Source of the DNA: Candidatus Rifleibacteriota bacterium
Lineage (GTDB): Bacteria; Muiribacteriota; Ozemobacteria; Ozemobacterales; Ozemobacteraceae
Length of the DNA stretch: 64,000 nucleotides
Direction: 5' to 3'
Assembly: GCA_024710355.1 (NCBI GenBank)
Contig: JANJUX010000040.1
Location: 186,001-250,000, forward strand
The notes beneath the pieces are model-generated. The model saw only the letters and a program-made list of their open reading frames with translations, did not search any database and was not told where the DNA came from. Within the stretch, counting starts at the first letter, position 1. Every line of letters begins with the position of its first letter. Position numbers and translations under genes: made by a program. Shown one piece after another: positions 32,468-41,525 of this stretch.

Positions 32468-33853
32468 ATGAAGTCATTAAACTTTTTAATTTCGAAAACC
32501 CGCGCAGCTGCTTTTGTGAAAAAAATCGTAATAGCCCTGCTCGTTTTTGGTTCTCTTTCGCCGGCCTGCTCCCAGGAACCAGTTGCTTCACATCCCTGGA
32601 CTCTCGAACAGTGCCTCCAATACGGCCTGAGTCGTCACCCGCAACTCAGAATTGCCGAAAGCAACGTCTCTGCCGAAAAGGCCAGGGTAATGCAGACCGG
32701 CAGTGCCTACGATCCGAAACTCGATCTGCGGGCCAACTGGCGCCACTCCAAAGTCGAAATCGCCTCGGGCCGAAACATTGTCGATGCAACAACCGACAGC
32801 ACTTCCGAGTCGATTTCTGCTTCAAAGCTTCTTTTTGACGCCGGTCAGACAAGTCTGCAGAAAAGGGCCGCCGGCGAGTCACTGGCGGCTGCAAAAGCCC
32901 GCCGCGATTCGACCCTGACAGAGCTCGCTGCCAACATCAAAGCTGCTTTTTTCAGGGCGCAACAGGCAATTGAGCTTTTAAAAGTCCGCGAAGAAACTCT
33001 CGAAGGCTATGAACGTCATCTCGAGAAAGTTGAAAGCTTTGTCGAAGTAGGTACCCGCGCGCCGTTCGACATCACCCGCGCTCAGGTTGACGTGGCCAAT
33101 GCCAGGGTCGAACTGATCTCGGCACGCAGCAATCTCAAAGTGGCTCTGGCCGGGTTGACCCGTGCTGTCGGCCTCAGCGAAACTATTGAAATTGCTCCTT
33201 ACGAAGATTTTCGCCAGCCAACCGGGCTGGCTGAAGATAAAGACAAGCTTTTCGGCGAAGCGATGAGCCGCCCTGACCTCAAAGCCGCCGATTTTCAGGT
33301 TAAAGCCGCTGACCTCAGGCTTAAAGAAGCCCGCCTTGGCCGTAGCCCAAGCGTTTCAGCTTCGGCTGATTATCAGTGGTCTGGCACCGTTTCGCCGCTC
33401 GATCGCCAGTGGGGAATGGGCGTCAGCATGTCATGGCCGGTTTTTGACGGTGCCATAACCCGTGCCCAGATCGACTCGGCCCGCAGTACCCTCGAAAACA
33501 ACGCTGCCGCTCTCGAAAACAGCCGGCTGGCAGTGAATGCCGAACTTGAAAATTCGATTACCGGGCTGACCGATGCCCTCGAACGACTGCAGGCAACGAC
33601 GGTACTTGTGCAGCAGGCCAGCGAAAGCCTGCATCTTGCCGAAGGCCGATATGACGCAGGCCTCGGCTCACCCCTCGAAATTACCGACGCGCGGGTTGAA
33701 TTTGCCAGAGCCCGTGGCAACCACGTGGTTGCTCTTTTCGACAGCCTCATTGCTCAGGCTGAGCTTGACCGGGTGCTTGGCCGACTCCCGGCCGAATACC
33801 GTATTCAGGAAATACCAGCCCCCGAAAAAAAATCTGGAGAAACTGAAAAATGA
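32468..33853 (+). CDS. TolC-family outer-membrane efflux protein
   Basis: 461 residues with AGAGGTGA upstream. A signal peptide region (KIVIALLVFGSLSPACS, possibly a lipobox SPAC) precedes two homologous OEP halves rich in long helices (NIKAAFFRAQQAIELLKVREETLEGYE; the second ends YDAGLGSPLEITDARVEFARA). TolC trimers form the outer-membrane tunnel of tripartite exporters. It is the first gene of a four-gene operon; the next gene starts within its stop (ATGA). Confidence 0.93.
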   Translation: MKSLNFLISKTRAAAFVKKIVIALLVFGSLSPACSQEPVASHPWTLEQCLQYGLSRHPQLRIAESNVSAEKARVMQTGSAYDPKLDLRANWRHSKVEIASGRNIVDATTDSTSESISASKLLFDAGQTSLQKRAAGESLAAAKARRDSTLTELAANIKAAFFRAQQAIELLKVREETLEGYERHLEKVESFVEVGTRAPFDITRAQVDVANARVELISARSNLKVALAGLTRAVGLSETIEIAPYEDFRQPTGLAEDKDKLFGEAMSRPDLKAADFQVKAADLRLKEARLGRSPSVSASADYQWSGTVSPLDRQWGMGVSMSWPVFDGAITRAQIDSARSTLENNAAALENSRLAVNAELENSITGLTDALERLQATTVLVQQASESLHLAEGRYDAGLGSPLEITDARVEFARARGNHVVALFDSLIAQAELDRVLGRLPAEYRIQEIPAPEKKSGETEK

Positions 33854-35220
33854 AAAAATTGATCGTGGCAGTCATTCTTGGCGCAATTCTCGTTGCCGGA
33901 GGCATTGGCTGGTATTTCTGGCGCTCGTCTTCGCAGCCGCGTGAATATTCTACCGAAGCGATTACCAGAGGGCATATCAGAACGACAATATCTTCGTCAG
34001 GCTCTCTGGCCGCCTTGACTACTGTCGAAATCGGTTCACAGGTAAGCGGCAATATTCTTAAAATTTACGCCGACTTTAACGACGAGGTAAAAGCCGGGCA
34101 GTTGATCGCGGAACTCGAGGCCTCATCTTTCGAAGCACAGCTGCAGCAGGCTAAAGCCAATCTCGAAAATGCAGTTTCCAGCGAACTGTCTACCCTGGCG
34201 CAGATGAAAAATCTTGAAGCTTCAAGCCTGACAGCTCAGGCCGACATTCAAGCCTCGCTTGCCAATGTGCGCAAGGCTGAAGTTGCAGTCGAAGAAGCCG
34301 AACGCAATTACCGCCGAATACAAGAACTGTTTGACCGCAAATTGATTTCGGCTTCAGAACGGGATTCGGCGAAAACCGCCCTCGACTCGCAGAAGGCGTC
34401 ACTTGATGCCACAAAGGCGCAAAGCCAGGCCAGTAAAGTAAAAGAACTTGCCATCAAAGCGCAGTTTGAAGCTCTCGAAGCTGAACGAAAAGGCGCTCAG
34501 GCCCGTATCAGGCAGATGGAGGCGCAACTGAGCGTAGCTCAGATCAACCTTAACAGAACAAAAATTTATTCGCCCATCGATGGCGTCGTTATTTCGCGCG
34601 AGGTTGACGAAGGGCAGACCGTTGCCGCCAGTCTGCAGGCGCCAAAACTGTTCGTCATCGCCCAGGATCTCAAGAAAATGCAGATCGATACGGCTGTCGA
34701 CGAAACCGATATCGGTGTCGTGGCTCATGGGCAACCGGTTACCTTTACCGTCGATGCCTACAAGGATCGAACTTTTGAAGGTGTTGTCGATCAGGTGCGT
34801 TTGTCGCCGACCGAGAACTCGAATGTCGTCACTTATTCAGTTATGGTGCGTGTCGAAAATGATGATCTCCTGTTGAAGCCCGGAATGACCGCCAATGCCG
34901 AAATCCTTGTCGGTGACCGGCAGAACGTTCTGCGCCTGCCGGCAAAGGCCCTTTATTTCAAAGCTCCTGAAGAATTGATAAAAATGTCTGTCCGCAACAA
35001 TGGTCGTTCCGCCACCGATACCATACCCGTCTGGCTTATGCCTGCTGGCGGTACCATGGAAATGAAAACGGTAAAAATCGGCTTTTCAAATCAGGACTAC
35101 ATAGAATTGCCTGGCGATGAACTCAAAGAGGGTGACCAGGTAGTGATCGGCATAAGAGGCGAGGTCTCAGGCCCAGCCGGTAACAATTCCCGCCGTGGCA
35201 GCGTCAGAATGAGATTGTAA
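33850..35220 (+). CDS. MacA/HlyD-type periplasmic adaptor protein
   Basis: 456 residues. An N-terminal anchor (LIVAVILGAILVAGGIGWYFW) is followed by a split lipoyl domain (SGSLAALTTVEIGSQVSGNI and KIYSPIDGVVISREVDEGQ), a long coiled-coil hairpin (residues about 100-225) and beta-barrel and membrane-proximal domains. The hairpin is extended and Ala/Glu-rich, suitable for docking with TolC. It bridges the inner-membrane ABC transporter and the outer-membrane tunnel. The start overlaps the TolC stop by four bases, and the ATPase gene begins one base after its own stop. Confidence 0.94.
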   Translation: MKKLIVAVILGAILVAGGIGWYFWRSSSQPREYSTEAITRGHIRTTISSSGSLAALTTVEIGSQVSGNILKIYADFNDEVKAGQLIAELEASSFEAQLQQAKANLENAVSSELSTLAQMKNLEASSLTAQADIQASLANVRKAEVAVEEAERNYRRIQELFDRKLISASERDSAKTALDSQKASLDATKAQSQASKVKELAIKAQFEALEAERKGAQARIRQMEAQLSVAQINLNRTKIYSPIDGVVISREVDEGQTVAASLQAPKLFVIAQDLKKMQIDTAVDETDIGVVAHGQPVTFTVDAYKDRTFEGVVDQVRLSPTENSNVVTYSVMVRVENDDLLLKPGMTANAEILVGDRQNVLRLPAKALYFKAPEELIKMSVRNNGRSATDTIPVWLMPAGGTMEMKTVKIGFSNQDYIELPGDELKEGDQVVIGIRGEVSGPAGNNSRRGSVRMRL

Positions 35221-35221
35221 G

Positions 35222-35995
35222 ATGAACAGAGACAAACCGCTGCTGCAGGTGTGCAACCTGACGAAAACCTACTTCATGGACGGGGTTTCAGTTAAGGCGC
35301 TGCGCGGAGTGAATTTGAGCTTTTATCAGGGCGAATTCACCTCGATCATGGGGGCCTCCGGCTCGGGCAAATCAACTATGATGCACATCATGGGTTGTCT
35401 CGATCGGCCTACTTCCGGTCAGTATTTTATTGACGGCGAAGATGTTTCGAGTTTCAGCAAAGACCAGCTCGCCATGGTGCGTAATCGCCGCATTGGCTTC
35501 GTTTTTCAGGGATTTAACCTCCTGTCGCGAACCAGCGCCCTTGAAAATGTCGAATTGCCGATGATCTATGCCGGAATACCCTCAGAAGAGCGCCGCGAAA
35601 GAGCGATGGCGGCCCTGGCCTCTGTGGGTCTCAAAGGTCGCGAACATCATCACCCAAATCAGCTTTCAGGCGGTCAGCAACAGCGTGTCGCGATTGCCAG
35701 AGCTCTCGTCAATCGGCCATCAGTGATTCTTGCCGACGAACCGACCGGCAATCTCGATTCATATTCTAGTGTCGAGATTATGGGAATCTTTCAGGACCTT
35801 AACGCCAACGGCATCTCGATTGTCTTGATTACGCATGAGCCAGATATCGCCATGTACACCTCACGTGTCGTCAGACTGTCTGATGGCCAGGTTATCTCGG
35901 ACGAGCCCGTCAGTGCCCGACTTCTTGCCAGCGAAGAGATCAAAAAACATCGGCGACCCGGCGGCTCAGATGATGAACAGGAGGAACAGGCATGA
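35222..35995 (+). CDS. MacB/LolD-type ABC transporter ATPase
   Basis: 257 residues. Walker [11 protein letters not shown]-loop [21 protein letters not shown], signature [15 protein letters not shown], Walker [13 protein letters not shown] and H-loop LITHEPDIA are all intact and typical of the MacB/LolD/FtsE group, which couples to FtsX-type permeases. The C-terminal extension (residues 235-257) is charged. The permease gene overlaps its stop by four bases (ATGA). The complex probably exports a peptide, macrolide-like compound or lipoprotein, powered by mechanotransmission. Confidence 0.96.
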   Translation: MNRDKPLLQVCNLTKTYFMDGVSVKALRGVNLSFYQGEFTSIMGASGSGKSTMMHIMGCLDRPTSGQYFIDGEDVSSFSKDQLAMVRNRRIGFVFQGFNLLSRTSALENVELPMIYAGIPSEERRERAMAALASVGLKGREHHHPNQLSGGQQQRVAIARALVNRPSVILADEPTGNLDSYSSVEIMGIFQDLNANGISIVLITHEPDIAMYTSRVVRLSDGQVISDEPVSARLLASEEIKKHRRPGGSDDEQEEQA

Positions 35996-37212
35996 GTTTC
36001 TGGGGCATCATCAAGCTTGCTTTTATCAGCCTGGGCCGCAACAAAATGCGCTCGTTTCTTACCGCCCTCGGCATAATTATCGGTGTCACTTCGGTCGTCG
36101 CAATGGTAGCAGTCGGGCAGGGCGCCTATTTTTCGGTTCAGGAAAACATCTCAAAAATGGGCACCAATCTGGTCATGGTCATGCCCGGTGGCGGCAGTCG
36201 TCGCGGTTTTCATGGGCCCAGAGGCTCTATGACCACCCTTACCCCCGAAGATGCCGATGCAATTGCCAGAGACTGTCCTTCTGTCGGGGCGGTTTCGCCT
36301 ATTGTGCGCAATTCCGGCCAGGTAGTTTTTGGCAACCGTAACTGGTCAACCAGTATAATGGGTGTTAATGAGCATTATCTCGGCATCGCCTCGCGTGAAA
36401 TAGTTCAGGGGCGCTACTTTTCTCCGACTGAAATCAGAGGTGGCCATAAAGTCTGCGTTGTTGGCCGCACCATTGTCGAAAATCTTTTTGGTAACCTGAA
36501 TCCGATCGGCCAGATAATCAGATTCAAGAAAATGCCGATGCTGGTTATCGGTGTAATTAAAGAACGCGGCGAAACCGGCATGGGCGGCGGCGATCAGGAT
36601 GACCTCATTCTCATGCCGTTTTCGGTGGTTCAGCGTCGCCTGATGGGCATAACTCACGTTCAGATGATTCATCTCTCAGCCGGTTCGCAGGAAGCGGTAG
36701 AGCCGGCCAAAGAAGAGATTACCCAGTTGCTGCGCCGCCGGCACCGTATCAGAGAAGGGCAGGATGACGACTTTGATATCCGCACCCAGGACGACATCGC
36801 CGAAATGGCCGGGGCCACGCTGACCATTATCGGCCTGCTGCTCGGAGCGATCGCCTCGGTCTCGCTTCTCGTCGGCGGTATCGGTATCATGAATATCATG
36901 CTGGTTTCGGTAACCGAAAGAACCCGCGAGATTGGTATCAGAATGGCTATCGGTGCCAGAACCAGTGACATTCTCTATCAGTTTCTCGTTGAATCTGTGG
37001 TTTTGAGCTGTGTCGGTGGTATTTTTGGCATTTTTGGCGGCTTCGGCCTGGCTCAGATTATCGGAAAATTCGTCGAATTTTCCCCGGTGGTGTCAAACAC
37101 TTCGATCGTTATTTCAATCGCGTTCTCTGGTGCGGTTGGGGTTTTCTTTGGTCTTTACCCGGCCTGGAAAGCCTCTCAACTCGACCCAATCGAAGCATTC
37201 AGATACGAGTGA
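35992..37212 (+). CDS. MacB/FtsX-type ABC transporter permease
   Basis: 406 residues. The N-terminal helix carries the typical start LGRNKMRSFLTALGIIIGV, followed by a large periplasmic MacB_PCD domain (residues about 45-245) and three more membrane helices containing LLLGAIASVSLLVGGIGIMN and VTERTREIGIRMAIGAR, the conserved FtsX coupling motif. The last gene of the operon TolC, adaptor, ATPase, permease. It is convergent with the Nudix gene, with only 10 bases between and no obvious terminator. Confidence 0.95.
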   Translation: MSFWGIIKLAFISLGRNKMRSFLTALGIIIGVTSVVAMVAVGQGAYFSVQENISKMGTNLVMVMPGGGSRRGFHGPRGSMTTLTPEDADAIARDCPSVGAVSPIVRNSGQVVFGNRNWSTSIMGVNEHYLGIASREIVQGRYFSPTEIRGGHKVCVVGRTIVENLFGNLNPIGQIIRFKKMPMLVIGVIKERGETGMGGGDQDDLILMPFSVVQRRLMGITHVQMIHLSAGSQEAVEPAKEEITQLLRRRHRIREGQDDDFDIRTQDDIAEMAGATLTIIGLLLGAIASVSLLVGGIGIMNIMLVSVTERTREIGIRMAIGARTSDILYQFLVESVVLSCVGGIFGIFGGFGLAQIIGKFVEFSPVVSNTSIVISIAFSGAVGVFFGLYPAWKASQLDPIEAFRYE

Positions 37213-37222
37213 GCGAACTTCG

Positions 37223-37711
37223 TTAAAGAGTGTCGCCGAGGTAGACGCATGAGCAGTCTGCTGGCATGAAATTCTGCAGGTGCCTGATCAGTGAGCCCGG
37301 GTAGAAGCGGTAATTTTGCAGCTGGTTGATCGGCAGCCAGACAACGCCCGTTTGCATGGCATCAGATCCGACTGCCGCATGTGTGTGCACTGGTTCCTTG
37401 AGCCGGCAGGTGAACACAAACTCGATCTGATGAATTGTGTCGTCATATTCAGCCAGTTCATGGTTTGCCGAGATGTATTCACGAACAAAATGCAGATGGC
37501 CGACCTCAACGTGCGCCCCGACTTCTTCGAGACATTCTCTGACAACGGCATCGGCAAGCGTTTCGCCGTGGTTCTGTCCGCCGCCGGGCAGAAGAAAGAA
37601 ATCGCCCAGCAGGTCGCGGTTGCAGGTGCAGAGAACCTGGCCATTCTCGATGATCAGTGCCTTGGCAGAATTTCTCAGCGGTCGGGCCGGCATGGAAAAT
37701 ATTTCAGTCAT
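37223..37711 (-). CDS. Nudix hydrolase
   Basis: 162 residues from the ATG at 37711, which overlaps the end of the upstream gene by eight bases; a longer frame into that gene is rejected. The Nudix box is complete: GGGQNHGETLADAVVRECLE followed by EVG. Such enzymes cleave nucleoside diphosphates linked to another group, for example oxidised nucleotides, NADH or ADP-ribose. The specific substrate cannot be read. The overlap implies translational coupling to the predicted secreted protein upstream. Confidence 0.93.
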   Translation of the reverse strand: MTEIFSMPARPLRNSAKALIIENGQVLCTCNRDLLGDFFLLPGGGQNHGETLADAVVRECLEEVGAHVEVGHLHFVREYISANHELAEYDDTIHQIEFVFTCRLKEPVHTHAAVGSDAMQTGVVWLPINQLQNYRFYPGSLIRHLQNFMPADCSCVYLGDTL

Positions 37712-38714
37712 GGCCGGCAGCCGAGAGAACCATGTTCTTGTTACTGCTGTGCGCCGCAAAGAAGTGCAGCAGAAAAGCGGCAGTTCGCCGACTGATCGAC
37801 ATTTCAAGCGCTTCGTCAGATTTTGCTTCGATAAAAATGCTGTTGCCCTTTTCTTCAAGTTTCAGGTTGTCGCGCCCGCCGATAGCGGCTTTGATGTCGC
37901 CGGTTCTGTTTCTCAGCGGCTCTGACATCGCCGCTCTCTGCGAATTGTCAGGAATAAACAGCTGCAGCTTGGCAATTTTACTGGCCGCCAGCAGCCGCAG
38001 GTGTTTCATCGCCTGCAGCCAGCCGGGCAATAACTTTTTCCCGATATTTTTCTGCAGGTTTTCGAAGCTTATTTCGGCGGCCATTGCCGGACGGCCGCTG
38101 ACCATGCGGTCAAATGCCGAAAACTCACCTGCAACCAGGTTCTTGTGATCGTCGATGTTGCTTAAAACATTGCCGGCAATGTTTTCGGGGCAGATGACGA
38201 TCGCATCGTTTCTGACTTCGAGAAAAACTCTTTCTCTCCCCGCCGGCGCCATGTTCATCAGGGTCGAGAAACCTCTGGTTGTGGCATTGATGCGATTTCT
38301 TCCAATCATGTCGGCAATTGCTGCCGGCGAAAACTCGCCGCTCAGAACCAGCACATAATGTTCGGGGGTGCGCAGATAGAAGAAAACCTCGTGAATTTTC
38401 AGGTTGCCACTGAGAATCCGGCTGTTCAGCAACTCAGCCGCTGCGGCTTTCATATTTTGACTGACGCTTTCAGAACCGCTTCTCGCCATGCTGATGGCTT
38501 CAACACTGCTGACAATCTCTTTAATGGCTTCGCTGCCCGTCTGATCCTGATTGAAGAGCCCGGAAACCGAAAGATTCGCGTAAAAAGCCAACGCCGGCCT
38601 GGCGATTGGGGCGGGATACGGCTGATTTTCACTCTGCTTTTTGTAGCCGGGCAGAAGCATCAACACGGTAAGGGCAAGAATGGCCATCATAGTTGCATTG
38701 CTTGTTTTATTCAT
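37704..38714 (-). CDS. Membrane-anchored or secreted protein of unknown function
   Basis: 336 residues with an N-terminal hydrophobic segment (TMMAILALTVLMLLPGY) that may be an uncleaved anchor. The rest alternates helices and strands (VFFYLRTPEHYVLVLSGEFS, GRERVFLEVRNDAIVICPEN); I recognise no family. The general pattern resembles DUF3352-like or fasciclin-free periplasmic proteins seen in Planctomycetes and related bacteria, but this is weak. Divergently transcribed from the NlpC/P60-like gene, sharing a 110-base upstream region. Confidence 0.75.
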   Translation of the reverse strand: MNKTSNATMMAILALTVLMLLPGYKKQSENQPYPAPIARPALAFYANLSVSGLFNQDQTGSEAIKEIVSSVEAISMARSGSESVSQNMKAAAAELLNSRILSGNLKIHEVFFYLRTPEHYVLVLSGEFSPAAIADMIGRNRINATTRGFSTLMNMAPAGRERVFLEVRNDAIVICPENIAGNVLSNIDDHKNLVAGEFSAFDRMVSGRPAMAAEISFENLQKNIGKKLLPGWLQAMKHLRLLAASKIAKLQLFIPDNSQRAAMSEPLRNRTGDIKAAIGGRDNLKLEEKGNSIFIEAKSDEALEMSISRRTAAFLLHFFAAHSSNKNMVLSAAGHD

Positions 38715-38824
38715 ACTCTGAACTATCGGAAGAAGAGGCGCAATTTTTCACCACCTGCCGAGAAACTTGAAAAAGTTAAAAAAAGACAGCTGCGTGCCGA
38801 TTGGTCGAGCGTGAGGTACCCTGA

Positions 38825-40783
38825 ATGAAAAATTATCGGAAAATTGTTGCCCTTGTCTGCCTGACGCTGCTTATTATCGGGTCGTCGATGGTAGAAGCCG
38901 CTGCCTGGAAACTCAGCCGCAACCTCTGGTCTGAAGAAGATGAAAAAGTTTACAGCAAGTTTGTCGAGGCAATCTGTGACTCGAAATATTCGAATCTGAA
39001 CCGTTTCATCAAAGATCCGAAGGCCAACCCCCTTTATGGCGAAGAAGACAAAAAGTTCAACCTTTCACCTGACTGCGCCGATTTGCCATACGTTTTGCGC
39101 GCTTATGTCGCCTACAAATTGAGGCTGCCTTTCAGCTACACCGCTTCGATCTCTGGCAAGGGCGGCGACCAGCGCTATAGCAAAGGTAACAAACCCACCA
39201 GCTTCAAAGACCAGGACTATTTTTCTTCACCGCAGAATCTTTTCAGTCAGGTTACCCTCATTAACTCAGGCTATTTTCGTATGGCTGCCGATTCTCAAGA
39301 CTCAGACCACTATCCGGTCAAAATCAGCAAAAAGTCGATTGTGCCGGGAACGGTCTATTATGACCCGGATGGACACGTTGCCGTGGTGGCAAAAGTGACT
39401 GAAGACGGCAGAGTCAGGGTGATAGATGCTCACCCCGACCGTACCATCTCAAAGCCATGGTTCGGGGCTAAATTTACCAGGGGTTCTAAGACCAACGGCG
39501 GCGGTTTTAAAAAGTGGCGTCCGATCAGTTATACATCAGGTGGAACCACTGTTAGAACTCGCAATCACAACATTTCTGACTACTCAGCCGAAGATCAGTT
39601 TCAGAAAAGTTATTCTTTCAGGGGAAAAAGCGGCCTGGGCTACCATGAATACATCAGGCAGGCTCTTACCGACGAAAATCGCGGTAGCGACCCGGTTAGA
39701 GACTTCGCTTTCATGATGCAGGACCTGTATGAAGACATCAGTTACCGGGCGGTCGCTGTCGAAATAGCTGTCGAAAAAGGCATCCATCTGAAGCCGCACC
39801 CGGGTTCACTTCCCTGGAACATCTATGGCACCGACGGCCTTTGGGAAGAATTTTCGACCCCGTCACGCGATGCCCGCCTTAAAGTGGCGTTCCGGGAATT
39901 TTACGATCGCAGCCGGCAGATGGTAATCGAGCAGGAACAGCTCGACCCGGCTGCTGCAAGAGAGCTGGCTTCCAGACTGTTGCAGAAGTATGAACAGCTC
40001 AGCGGGCAGCTCCAGATTGCCTATGACAATTCGGCCGGCCGCAAAGTAACCCTCTCCTTTGCCGATGTTAATGCCCGGCTGTTCGACCTCTCGTTCGATC
40101 CTTACCATTCTATCGAGTTTCGTTGGGGTGCCCGCGGCGAGGAACTTGCCAGCGCCGGTGACGGTGAAACCAAAAGACGCTTTTACGACAACGAAAGACG
40201 GTTGCGTAACCAGCTCGAACGTGTGTATAACCAGGCCACACCGCTGAATATGGGCCCGGAGACCCCTGTCGATGTCGATATTCGCGGCTGGCTTGCCGGT
40301 TTTCTTCAGGGGCATCGTGTTGACTCAAGCATTGTGACGATTAACCGTGAGGTAGTTGCCCCGGTTGCTTCAGAAAGTTCAGAAACGGCCGCTGCACTTG
40401 AGCCTGAAGCCGCTGCAGCGCCGGTAGTCATGACTGCAGCAGCTCCACCTTCTGTCGAAACAGTAGAGTCTGACGCAGCTTACGAGGTTCCGGAGCACGA
40501 AATCAGCGAAGAGCCGCCCGAAGAGACTCAGATTTATGCCCGGTCGGACGTCCCGGAAAAAGGCGGTCAGACCGTTTTAAAAGCTGATGTCGTAGCGAAG
40601 CCATCCTCTGAGCCTGCTGCAGAAAAGGCCTTGGCCGCAGCGCAGCCGGCTCCGGCACCCGCTGGCGAAAGATCTGCACTGCCTGCAGTCGCTGATTCAG
40701 GAATCTGGGGCCCGTTATACAGCATCGGTGACGGTTTTGCCGCTGCCATAAGCGAACCGGAAAAGTCATTCTCTTCGCATTGA
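38825..40783 (+). CDS. Secreted NlpC/P60-like (papain-fold) protein with Ala/Pro-rich tail
   Basis: 652 residues with a signal peptide (LVCLTLLIIGSSMVEAAA). Residues about 75-205 fit a papain-like fold: LSPDCADLPYVLRAYVAYKL (candidate nucleophile Cys), GTVYYDPDGHVAVVAKV (His) and VIDAHPDRTIS (third residue). NlpC/P60 and CHAP enzymes cut peptidoglycan peptides, but the motif spacing here is not a standard member. The middle (residues 260-510) is helical. The tail (520-640) is Ala/Pro/Glu-rich and probably unstructured. GTGAGG before ATG supports the start. A cell-wall or envelope role is inference. Confidence 0.65.
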   Translation: MKNYRKIVALVCLTLLIIGSSMVEAAAWKLSRNLWSEEDEKVYSKFVEAICDSKYSNLNRFIKDPKANPLYGEEDKKFNLSPDCADLPYVLRAYVAYKLRLPFSYTASISGKGGDQRYSKGNKPTSFKDQDYFSSPQNLFSQVTLINSGYFRMAADSQDSDHYPVKISKKSIVPGTVYYDPDGHVAVVAKVTEDGRVRVIDAHPDRTISKPWFGAKFTRGSKTNGGGFKKWRPISYTSGGTTVRTRNHNISDYSAEDQFQKSYSFRGKSGLGYHEYIRQALTDENRGSDPVRDFAFMMQDLYEDISYRAVAVEIAVEKGIHLKPHPGSLPWNIYGTDGLWEEFSTPSRDARLKVAFREFYDRSRQMVIEQEQLDPAAARELASRLLQKYEQLSGQLQIAYDNSAGRKVTLSFADVNARLFDLSFDPYHSIEFRWGARGEELASAGDGETKRRFYDNERRLRNQLERVYNQATPLNMGPETPVDVDIRGWLAGFLQGHRVDSSIVTINREVVAPVASESSETAAALEPEAAAAPVVMTAAAPPSVETVESDAAYEVPEHEISEEPPEETQIYARSDVPEKGGQTVLKADVVAKPSSEPAAEKALAAAQPAPAPAGERSALPAVADSGIWGPLYSIGDGFAAAISEPEKSFSSH

Positions 40784-40879
40784 GTCGTTTAGATAAATTT
40801 GCCCGTTTGCCCTCAAAAAAAGTCAAACTCCCGCCGATACTATCAGCACCCAATTTTGGAAGAAATCAGGAGGTTGTGC

Positions 40880-40999
40880 ATGTTTCTCACGGTTCTGTCG
40901 GTCGTTCTTCTGCTGTTCGTCGCTTTAGTCTCACAGCCAGAACGCTGGCCGGAAAAGTGCGCAAATTTTCTGAGGGAGCACCATATCAAGCATGGCTGA
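40880..40999 (+). CDS. 39-residue membrane peptide
   Basis: ATG 40880 is preceded by a perfect AGGAGG with seven-base spacing. The product starts MFLTVLSVVLLLFVALVS, a single membrane helix, and ends with a basic tail (CANFLREHHIKHG). The TGA at 40997-40999 overlaps the ATG of the following MerR gene by eight bases. The strong ribosome binding site and overlap suggest a real small gene that couples translation of the regulator. No homologue is recognised. Confidence 0.65.
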   Translation: MFLTVLSVVLLLFVALVSQPERWPEKCANFLREHHIKHG

Positions 41000-41513
41000 T
41001 CAGTTCTCAATTGCCGAAATAAGTCGTCTGACCGGGCTTGCTTCGCATACCCTGCGCTATTACGAACAGCAGTTTCCTGTTCTGCTCGATGTAGAACGCA
41101 GTCGCGGCGGGCATAGAATCTACCGCCGCCGGCATCTCGAAACCATCAGCGCCATTCTTCGCCTGCTCAAAGAAGAAAAAACCTCGATCAGACGCGCCAG
41201 AGAAATTCTCGGTGAACCCGAAAACGAAGCTGCCAGAACTGGCAACAGCGATGCTTCTACCGAAAATGTCGATGCCAGAACCGAAACTGCACCGCTCGAA
41301 GTCAGTCGCATGCTGACAATGGTTCTCGACCGCCTCGACAGCCTGTGCCGGAATAATGAAAAGCGCGACCAGATGCTCTACGAACTTTTGCGAAGCCGCA
41401 AAAGTGAAAGCGATAACGAGTTGCTTGACCAGATATCGCGCTGCCGCCGCGAAACCCATGAAACGGTCAAGCTGTGCCAGGCTGTGATGCAGCAGAGATT
41501 TAAATCCAACTAG
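40992..41513 (+). CDS. MerR-family transcriptional regulator
   Basis: 173 residues. FSIAEISRLTGLASHTLRYY and ERSRGGHRIYRRRHLETI form a MerR winged helix-turn-helix, followed by a helical linker (LLKEEKTSIRRAREIL) and a mixed C-terminal region (residues 85-173) ending in a coiled coil (LDQISRCRRETHETVKLCQA). No metal-binding Cys pattern. The start overlaps the 39-residue peptide gene; comB follows 12 bases downstream, so it may regulate this operon. Confidence 0.9.
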   Translation: MADQFSIAEISRLTGLASHTLRYYEQQFPVLLDVERSRGGHRIYRRRHLETISAILRLLKEEKTSIRRAREILGEPENEAARTGNSDASTENVDARTETAPLEVSRMLTMVLDRLDSLCRNNEKRDQMLYELLRSRKSESDNELLDQISRCRRETHETVKLCQAVMQQRFKSN

Positions 41514-41525
41514 AGAAGGTTTACG

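Noticed and set aside
37712..37858. N-terminal extension of the Nudix protein
   Set aside because: It overlaps the coding region of the upstream gene in another frame, and the Nudix fold begins after the ATG at 37711.
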